A DNA stretch of 11,026 nucleotides from M3007 sp046160345 (GTDB lineage: Bacteria > Bacteroidota > Bacteroidia > Chitinophagales > Saprospiraceae): positions 1-11,026 of the forward strand of contig JBJXGO010000212.1 in assembly GCA_046160345.1 (NCBI GenBank), written 5' to 3'. Made by a program: the position numbers and the translations under genes. Every line of letters begins with the position of its first letter. Positions within the stretch are counted from its first letter, which is position 1. The notes beneath the pieces were generated by a model. That model made no database searches and was not told the origin of the DNA. It saw nothing but the letters and a program-made list of their open reading frames with translations. Shown here in pieces: positions 5,848-11,026 of this stretch.

Positions 5848-8379
5848 ATGAAACGAATCACCCTTCTCGCTCTCATCATCTTCCCCATGATTTCCAATGC
5901 CCAGGCAAACTACTCGCCACTCCGCCAAACGCTCAACACCGGCCAATGGGAATTCCGTCAGGCCAATACCCTCGACTGGAAACCTGTGAATATTCCGGTG
6001 AGCGTCCATACTGCGCTCTTGCAAAACGGATTGATCGAAGATCCGTTTTGGCGCGACAACGAAGAAAAACTTCAATGGATCGAAAAAGAAGACTGGGAGT
6101 TCCAAACTACATTTGAGGTAGGCAGCGATGTGTTGGCTAAAAAGCACATCGAATTGATATTCAAAGGTTTGGACACCTACGCACAGGTTTACCTCAATGA
6201 CTCGCTAATCCTGGAAACAGACAATATGTTTCGCGCTTTTCGGGTGGATGTAAAGCGTTTTTTGAAGCCTAACGGGAATAAACTCAAGATCTATTTTGAA
6301 AGCCCGCTGAAAAAAACGGAAGAAGCCTGGAAAAATCTGGGCTACGAATTGCCTGGCGGACAACGCACCATGACCCGTAAAGCCCAATTTCATTATGGCT
6401 GGGATTGGGGTCCTCGTTTTGTGGGTTGCGGCATCCTCCAAAAACCTGCGCTCGAAGCCTGGGACGATTTTGTCTTCGAAAACCTGTTCATCACGACCCA
6501 AAGCATAAGCCCTGAAAAAGCGCGCATGGTAGCTCGTTTTCGCTACCGCTCTGATTTAAAATTCCCCGTAACTGTTCAGTTTAAAGAAGGTAAGCGAAAG
6601 TCTGTGGAGGACCGCGTGATCTGGCCTGGCACCCACACCGACTCGGTTACCTACGACGTAGAAAATCCAAAACTTTGGTGGTGCGCAGGAATGGGCGAAC
6701 AACCACTCTACGATTTTACCATCGAAGTAAAAAGAGGTGTACAAACGCTTGAAAAACAGGATATTAGATTGGGAATTCGAACCATTGAACTGGTGACGCA
6801 AAAGGATGAAAAAGGCGAGAGTTTCTTTTTTAAACTCAACGGGAAACCGGTGTTTGCCAAAGGGGCGAACTATATTCCTCAGGATATTTTTCAAGATCGC
6901 GTAGATCCCAGACAGACCAAAAGCTTGCTCGATGATGTGGTGGCCGCCAACATGAACATGCTCCGGGTTTGGGGAGGCGGCATTTATGAAGACGATACTT
7001 TTTACCAACTCTGCGATGCGCGTGGCATTCTGGTCTGGCAAGATTTTATGTATGCCTGCGCGCTTTACCCCGGCAACGGCCGTTTTCTTAAAACAGCCGC
7101 CTTTGAAGCCCTTGAACAGATTGAACGATTGCGCCAACACCCTTGCATCGCGCTGTGGTGTGGAAACAACGAAAACGATGAAGCCTGGCAAAACTGGGGT
7201 TGGCAGATGCAGTTCAACGAGGCGCAACGCACCCAGCTTTGGCGGGAATACAAATTGTTGTTTAACGATATTTTGCGCACTTATGTGGAAAACAACGCAG
7301 ATCGGGTGCCTTATTGGGAAAGTTCGCCGAGGTACGGCCGCGCCAACCCCAAATCATTGACCGAAGGCGACTCCCACTACTGGGGCGTATGGCATGACGA
7401 GGAACCTTTCGAGGTTTTGAACAAAAAAGTGCCGCGTTTTATGAGCGAATATGGATTTCAAAGCTTCCCCGAATGGCGCACCATACAATCATTCACAGAA
7501 CCAACCGATCGTGAATTGGAAAGCAAAGTCATGCTTTTGCATCAAAAACACCCGCGCGGCAACGCCCTGATCGCAGAGTACATGAAGCGCGACTATAAGA
7601 CTCCGAAAAATTTTGAGGATTTCGTCTATGTCAGCCAACTCCTTCAGGCTGAAGGAATGCGAACGGGGTTTGAAGCCCAGCGGCGCAACAAACCCTATTG
7701 CATGGGCACGCTTTATTGGCAATTGAACGATGTGTGGCCGGTGGCTTCCTGGAGCAGTATCGATTATTACGGGCGTTGGAAAGCCCTGCATTACTACGCC
7801 CGTGAGGCTTTTTCGCCCGTAGCAGCGTTGCCCATTTTGGAAGATAATGTGTTGAAAATCTATGGGGTAAATGACCAGGCCGATAGTGTGGGCGCGACCT
7901 TGAATGTGCGGGCTTATACTTTTGAGGGCGTCAAATTGTTTGAATTCAGTCAGCAAGGTTTGGCCATTTCGCCCGATTCGAGCAAACTCTTGTGGGAGTC
8001 ACCACTCAAAACTGTGCTCGACGGAAAAAAACCGGAGAATTGCGTGGTTGAAATTGAATTGCGCGATTCCCTGGGAACAACCCTGTGGAGCCGCCGCCTA
8101 TTTTACGCAGTACCACCCAAGAAAATGAAGTTGCCAGATCCCGGACTTAAAATCACCGAAGTAGCAAAAACGGAGGGTGGTTATGCTATCTCCCTGCAAA
8201 CCAATGGCAATCTTGCCAAAAACGTATATCTTCAAACGGAGGAAGCGGGCTTTTTTGCAAACAATTATTTCGATTTGCTGCCAGGCGAACAGGTAAATAT
8301 CTTGTTCAAAACCGACAAGGTTTTGGCTGAACCTAATAAGGCTTTTAAAGTGAAGAGCTTGGTGGAAGTGATGGATTGA
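5848..8379 (+). CDS. Secreted GH2 beta-mannosidase
   Basis: The product is 843 residues, the usual length for GH2 beta-mannosidases. The chosen start at 5848 gives a clean signal peptide, MKRITLLALIIFPMISNAQA, pointing to the periplasm. In-frame ATGs at 5773 (overlapping the previous stop as TAATG) and 5833 are alternatives but put polar residues before the signal. Domains in order: galactose-binding-like sandwich (about 25-205) with the family-typical YGWDWGPR (183-190), Ig-like GH2 sandwich (about 208-312), TIM barrel (about 315-655) and C-terminal beta domains. LRVWGGGIYE (372-381) is conserved in the barrel. Glu442 in WCGNNEND is the expected acid/base and Glu534 in RFMSEYGFQSFPEW the nucleophile. 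It removes terminal beta-linked mannose from manno-oligosaccharides or glycan cores. It is probably co-transcribed with the lipoprotein gene upstream. Confidence 0.93.
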   Translation: MKRITLLALIIFPMISNAQANYSPLRQTLNTGQWEFRQANTLDWKPVNIPVSVHTALLQNGLIEDPFWRDNEEKLQWIEKEDWEFQTTFEVGSDVLAKKHIELIFKGLDTYAQVYLNDSLILETDNMFRAFRVDVKRFLKPNGNKLKIYFESPLKKTEEAWKNLGYELPGGQRTMTRKAQFHYGWDWGPRFVGCGILQKPALEAWDDFVFENLFITTQSISPEKARMVARFRYRSDLKFPVTVQFKEGKRKSVEDRVIWPGTHTDSVTYDVENPKLWWCAGMGEQPLYDFTIEVKRGVQTLEKQDIRLGIRTIELVTQKDEKGESFFFKLNGKPVFAKGANYIPQDIFQDRVDPRQTKSLLDDVVAANMNMLRVWGGGIYEDDTFYQLCDARGILVWQDFMYACALYPGNGRFLKTAAFEALEQIERLRQHPCIALWCGNNENDEAWQNWGWQMQFNEAQRTQLWREYKLLFNDILRTYVENNADRVPYWESSPRYGRANPKSLTEGDSHYWGVWHDEEPFEVLNKKVPRFMSEYGFQSFPEWRTIQSFTEPTDRELESKVMLLHQKHPRGNALIAEYMKRDYKTPKNFEDFVYVSQLLQAEGMRTGFEAQRRNKPYCMGTLYWQLNDVWPVASWSSIDYYGRWKALHYYAREAFSPVAALPILEDNVLKIYGVNDQADSVGATLNVRAYTFEGVKLFEFSQQGLAISPDSSKLLWESPLKTVLDGKKPENCVVEIELRDSLGTTLWSRRLFYAVPPKKMKLPDPGLKITEVAKTEGGYAISLQTNGNLAKNVYLQTEEAGFFANNYFDLLPGEQVNILFKTDKVLAEPNKAFKVKSLVEVMD

Positions 8380-8415
8380 AAAGAAAATCTATCTTTACCA
8401 ATCGAAATAACTCGA

Positions 8416-9777
8416 ATGAAACATCTTGACCCATTTTCTATCCTAAATCCCCATGAGCGCTGGGCGCCCACCCAGAGCCAAATGGATGCCCTAAAAAATG
8501 AATACGACAAACTCCTGCCGCCACTGGTCCATAAAATCCGATTGGCAGTGGCGGGTTGGCGGGAAAACGGGTATCAAGGAGCCTCCCAGACTTCACAATC
8601 GCTTTTGCGCTTTTGGTTCGAGCAAGAACACGTCATTTATGGCCGGGAATTCCGCTTTTTCTTCTCGCAGCGCGAGGCAATCGAATCCATCATTTATCTC
8701 TACGAAGTAGCCAAGTCAAAGGACAAGTACGATCTGATGCGTTTTGATTCGTCGGGACGCATTAGTACGGGCATGTTTGATGAAACCTGGACACGCTATG
8801 TAGTAAAAATGGCTACCGGGGCGGGGAAAACAAAGGTCATGGGCCTCACCATCGTTTGGTCTTACTTCCATAAACTGTACGAAACCGATAGTCCGCTATC
8901 AAAAAACTTTTTGGTGGTTGCCCCCAACATCATAGTGCTCAACCGCTTGCGAAAAGATTTTGATGGACTGAAAATGTTTTTTGAAGAACCTTTTTTTCCG
9001 GAAAATGGCTTCGATGATCATGACTGGCAAAATGATTTTCAACCTACACTCCATATTCAGGACGAACTCCGGCCCATCACAGAATCGGGCAATATTTTCC
9101 TGACCAATATCCATCGTGTGTTCTTCAATGAAGACCCGGAACAAAGCCTGGAAACTACTTTTTTAGGCACAAAACCCAAACCCAATGCCGACATTTCAAA
9201 AGGCCTGGACTTGGGCAAAGTATTGAGAAGCAATCAGATACAAGATTTGGTGGCGCTCAATGACGAAGCCCACCACATTCACGACAAATCCTTGCAATGG
9301 TTCAAAAGCCTCGAAGACATTAGCCACAAACTGACGCTTAAAAACGGCAAAGGGCTGAGCCTTCAGGCCGACTACACCGCCACTCCCAAACACAACAACG
9401 GCGCCATTTTCGTGCAAACGATCTGCGATTACCCCTTGGTAGAAGCCATCCGGCAAAATGTGGTGAAGTCACCCGTATTGCCCGACGAGGAGTCTCGGCA
9501 AAAAATTCAGGAAAAGAACAGCAGTGATTTTATCGAACAATACCGCGACTATATTCATTTAGGTTACACCGAATGGGAACAGCAATTTGAAGAACTCCAG
9601 AAACTGAAGACGCCGATTCTTTTCGTCATGACGATGAATACAGAGGAGGCCGACCAAGCCGCGGATTTCCTCGAATTGCACTATCCCCTCATGAAGGGGA
9701 AAGTGCTGACCATTCACACCAACAAATCGGGCGATATCAAGACCTTTCAAAGCCTTGTCAGTATTTTTACGGTTTAA
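8416..9777 (+). CDS. Truncated DEAD/DEAH helicase, type III restriction-subunit-like
   Basis: The frame encodes 453 residues starting 36 bases after the beta-mannosidase stop. It resembles the N-terminal half of restriction-type superfamily 2 ATPases (Res subunit-like DEAD/DEAH family). Seen motifs: a FSQREAIES segment (83-91), Walker A ATGAGKTK (133-140), VVAPNIIVLNRL (167-178), Walker B DEAHH (283-287) and TATP (321-324, motif III). A start of the second RecA domain is present (TPILFVMTMNTEEAD and KVLTIHTNKSGDIK, to residue 442). After Lys442 resemblance stops: 11 unrelated residues (TFQSLVSIFTV) lead to a TAA. From family knowledge, the motif V/VI region with the arginine finger (REGWD and GRGLRR-type blocks) and the C-terminal nuclease part are missing, so ATPase or translocase activity is doubtful. 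No methyltransferase partner lies nearby. It is probably a decayed or interrupted gene; a regulated or novel short form is less likely. Confidence 0.8.
   Translation: MKHLDPFSILNPHERWAPTQSQMDALKNEYDKLLPPLVHKIRLAVAGWRENGYQGASQTSQSLLRFWFEQEHVIYGREFRFFFSQREAIESIIYLYEVAKSKDKYDLMRFDSSGRISTGMFDETWTRYVVKMATGAGKTKVMGLTIVWSYFHKLYETDSPLSKNFLVVAPNIIVLNRLRKDFDGLKMFFEEPFFPENGFDDHDWQNDFQPTLHIQDELRPITESGNIFLTNIHRVFFNEDPEQSLETTFLGTKPKPNADISKGLDLGKVLRSNQIQDLVALNDEAHHIHDKSLQWFKSLEDISHKLTLKNGKGLSLQADYTATPKHNNGAIFVQTICDYPLVEAIRQNVVKSPVLPDEESRQKIQEKNSSDFIEQYRDYIHLGYTEWEQQFEELQKLKTPILFVMTMNTEEADQAADFLELHYPLMKGKVLTIHTNKSGDIKTFQSLVSIFTV
9739..9749 (+). repeat. 11-base direct repeat, left copy (AAGACCTTTCA)
   Basis: AAGACCTTTCA begins at the codon for Lys442 of the helicase, exactly where family resemblance ends. 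An identical copy lies at 10851-10861, so the pair brackets the rhuM gene. Confidence 0.5.
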
Positions 9778-9794
9778 TCTCCCTACTGACTCTG

Positions 9795-10832
9795 ATGGAC
9801 AATAAGAAATCTGAACAAAAACAAACCGTCCGCGAGATTCTGCTTTACACGACGCCTGATGGTGGTGTGCACATGGAAGTGCTCATTGTCTTTGATACCG
9901 TTTGGCTTACCCAAAAAGCAATGGCATCCCTTTTTGGTGTGCAAAGACCCGCAATAACCAAGCACCTCAAAAACATATTTGAAAGTGGCGAGCTAAAACC
10001 GTCGGCAGTAAGTTCCATTTTGGAACATACTGCCGACGATGGTAAAATCTACCCTACACAATACTATAACCTGGATGCCATCATATCGGTGGGTTATCGA
10101 GTGAACTCCATTCAGGCAACCCAATTCCGAATCTGGGCAACCCAGGTTCTAAAAGAGTATATCATCAAAGGCTTTGCACTCGACGATGCTCGCCTCAAAC
10201 AAGGCAAAGTATTGTTTGGGAAAGACTACTTTGATGAGTTGCTGGAGCGCATTCGGGAAATCCGCGCAAGCGAACGCCGTTTTTACCAAAAAATAACAGA
10301 TATATACGCGCTATCAGCCGATTATGATAAAGAGGCGACGATTACCAAAGATTTTTTTAGCAGTGTTCAAAACAAATTGCACTGGGCTATAACCGGGAAA
10401 ACTGCTGCAGAGATCATCTACACAGAAGCAGATGCGGCCAAATTATTCATGGGTTTGAAAACCTGGAAAAATGCACCCGGTGGCAAAATATTAAAGTCCG
10501 ATGTGGCCATCGCAAAAAACTATCTGAGCGAGCAGCACATCGAACAACTGAACCGGATGGTATCAGCTTATCTAGACTTGGCCGAAAACAGGGCGCTGCA
10601 ACAACGTGTCATGGGCATGGACGATTGGGCATCGTTCCTGGATCGCTTTCTCCAACTTTCCGATTATCCGATACTCAAACACAAGGGGAAAGTGACACAA
10701 CTGGAAGCCAGGCTCAAAGCAGAACAAGAATATGAAGTCTATCGGCAGATACAAGACCGCGATTTTCTCTCCGATTTTGATAAAATGCTGAAAAAAACGC
10801 TTGGCGAGGATACTGAAAAACTGAAGGAGTGA
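9795..10832 (+). CDS. rhuM: RhuM-family (virulence_RhuM) protein
   Basis: The product is 345 residues, full length for this family. Start is ATG 9795, 17 bases after the helicase stop. Family blocks are clear: the N-terminal REILLYTTPDGGVHMEV, a helix-turn-helix-like segment TVWLTQKAMASLFGVQRPAITKHLKNIF (35-62), YYNLDAIISVGYRVNS (90-105), the signature ATQFRIWATQVLKEYIIKGFALDD (108-131), YFDELLERIREIRASERRFYQK (145-166), FFSSVQNKLHWAITGKTAAEII (187-208) and KSDVAIAKNYLSEQHIEQLNRMV (234-256). RhuM was named from a Salmonella pathogenicity island; its molecular function is unresolved. Homologues are common in genomic islands and beside restriction-modification genes, and the DNA-binding-like N-terminus suggests a regulatory or toxin/defence role. 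The gene carries a long inverted repeat at 10001-10037 and is bracketed by direct repeats. No stop, frameshift or missing block is seen. Confidence 0.92.
   Translation: MDNKKSEQKQTVREILLYTTPDGGVHMEVLIVFDTVWLTQKAMASLFGVQRPAITKHLKNIFESGELKPSAVSSILEHTADDGKIYPTQYYNLDAIISVGYRVNSIQATQFRIWATQVLKEYIIKGFALDDARLKQGKVLFGKDYFDELLERIREIRASERRFYQKITDIYALSADYDKEATITKDFFSSVQNKLHWAITGKTAAEIIYTEADAAKLFMGLKTWKNAPGGKILKSDVAIAKNYLSEQHIEQLNRMVSAYLDLAENRALQQRVMGMDDWASFLDRFLQLSDYPILKHKGKVTQLEARLKAEQEYEVYRQIQDRDFLSDFDKMLKKTLGEDTEKLKE
10001..10037 (+). repeat. Near-perfect 16-base inverted repeat inside rhuM
   Basis: GTCGGCAGTAAGTTCC (10001-10016) and GGAACATACTGCCGAC (10022-10037) pair at 15 of 16 positions around a 5-base ATTTT loop; C10000-G10038 adds one more pair. 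In the mRNA this would be a stable stem about 205 bases after the start codon. The codons spell PSAVSSILEHTADD, a segment of the normal RhuM alignment, so the repeat is embedded in functional coding sequence and is not an insertion. It could be an mRNA structure, a protein-binding site or coincidence. Confidence 0.7.
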
Positions 10833-10843
10833 TAATGTTTCTC

Positions 10844-10860
10844 AGGTCATAAGACCTTTC
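10844..10860 (+). terminator. Weak hairpin after rhuM
   Basis: AGGTC (10844-10848) pairs with GACCT (10853-10857) across ATAA, followed by TTC (10858-10860). It starts 12 bases after the rhuM stop. The short stem and poor T run make it a marginal terminator. The right copy of the 11-base repeat overlaps it. Confidence 0.25.
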
Positions 10861-10861
10861 A
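10851..10861 (+). repeat. 11-base direct repeat, right copy (AAGACCTTTCA)
   Basis: Identical to 9739-9749 and located 18 bases after the rhuM stop codon. The sequence after it does not resume the helicase frame: the AAG ACC TTT frame meets a stop after ten codons and shows no helicase motif. Confidence 0.5.
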
Positions 10862-10982
10862 GAATGCATATAAAAACAATTGATTGTCAAGTGATAAGCA
10901 GGATTTTCATGACTATTCTGAGCAGTTATGCCAATGTGAGTTGTCTTCCTGTCGGGATCTGTCCGCATCAAGTGCGCTTTGC

Positions 10983-11026
10983 CCGAGTGCTTGCACTCCC
11001 AAGTACTCAAAAGGGCAAGCACTCGG
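10983..11026. repeat. Terminal 12-base inverted repeat at the window end
   Basis: CCGAGTGCTTGC (10983-10994) is perfectly complementary to GCAAGCACTCGG (11015-11026), with a 20-base loop. Nested inside is GAGTGC-TT-GCACTC (10985-10998), so alternative foldings exist. The right arm ends at the last base of the window, so the full stem may be longer. The rest of 10833-10982 shows no gene I can support. The element could be a transcription-ending stem, an intergenic repeat of the REP type or a mobile-element end. Confidence 0.6.

Noticed and set aside
6556..7227. 223-codon minus-strand open frame inside the beta-mannosidase gene
   Set aside because: It is antisense to the conserved GH2 barrel, with no family motif; a compositional shadow.
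8389..8397. Promoter for the truncated helicase (TATCTTTA)
   Set aside because: It matches TAnnTTTG at 7 of 8 positions but has no spaced -33 element and would leave a leader of only about a dozen bases; too weak to list.
9750..10832. rhuM as cargo of an insertion sequence
   Set aside because: No transposase gene and no terminal inverted repeats bracket rhuM; only the 11-base direct repeats are visible.
10714..11022. 102-codon minus-strand open frame at the right end
   Set aside because: Half of it is antisense to the rhuM 3' end and the other half covers the terminal inverted repeat. The translation has no domain that I recognise.
10983..11026. CRISPR repeat or integron attC site
   Set aside because: There is only one inverted-repeat unit and no spacer series, and the GTTRRRY/RYYYAAC core sites of attC are not seen.

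Overview
The window looks like a piece of a Bacteroidota chromosome, most likely Saprospiraceae (inference). The grounds are the style of the HtrA, DUF4340 and glutaminyl-cyclase-like proteins, the lack of Shine-Dalgarno sequences before starts, and promoter motifs of the Bacteroidota type TAnnTTTG. The taxonomic call rests on pattern recognition; no search was run.

Layout. Positions 1-1847 hold two minus-strand genes: a DUF4340 protein cut by the left edge, and a single-PDZ HtrA/Deg serine protease. A strong rho-independent terminator (586-621) lies between them, followed at once by a TAnnTTTG promoter for the DUF4340 gene, so the two are separate transcription units. The divergent gap 1848-2050 carries two palindromes. 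To its right, on the plus strand, are an HD-domain protein with a GTG start and an M28 metallopeptidase of the glutaminyl cyclase type (2051-3762), probably one unit. A LOG-family phosphoribohydrolase (3846-4412, minus) converges on them. From 4475 the plus strand carries an unrecognised lipoprotein and a secreted GH2 beta-mannosidase, probably co-transcribed from the promoter at 4427-4434. Up to this point the content is envelope maintenance, housekeeping and glycan use.

The right end (8416-11026) has a different, accessory character. A DEAD/DEAH helicase of the type III restriction-subunit kind keeps its first helicase domain but stops after 453 residues, where family members continue for several hundred more. 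A full-length RhuM-family gene follows 17 bases later. An 11-base direct repeat lies at the exact point where the helicase loses family resemblance and again just after rhuM. The rhuM reading frame contains a near-perfect 16-base inverted repeat with a 5-base loop. The window ends in a perfect 12-base inverted repeat. I read this as a worn or rearranged defence-type locus into which a rhuM cassette has been placed; that is inference.

I see no RNA genes, CRISPR array, transposase or other complete mobile element. The best candidates for something undescribed are the rhuM-internal hairpin, the repeat-flanked rhuM junction and the terminal inverted repeat. None is proof of a new system.
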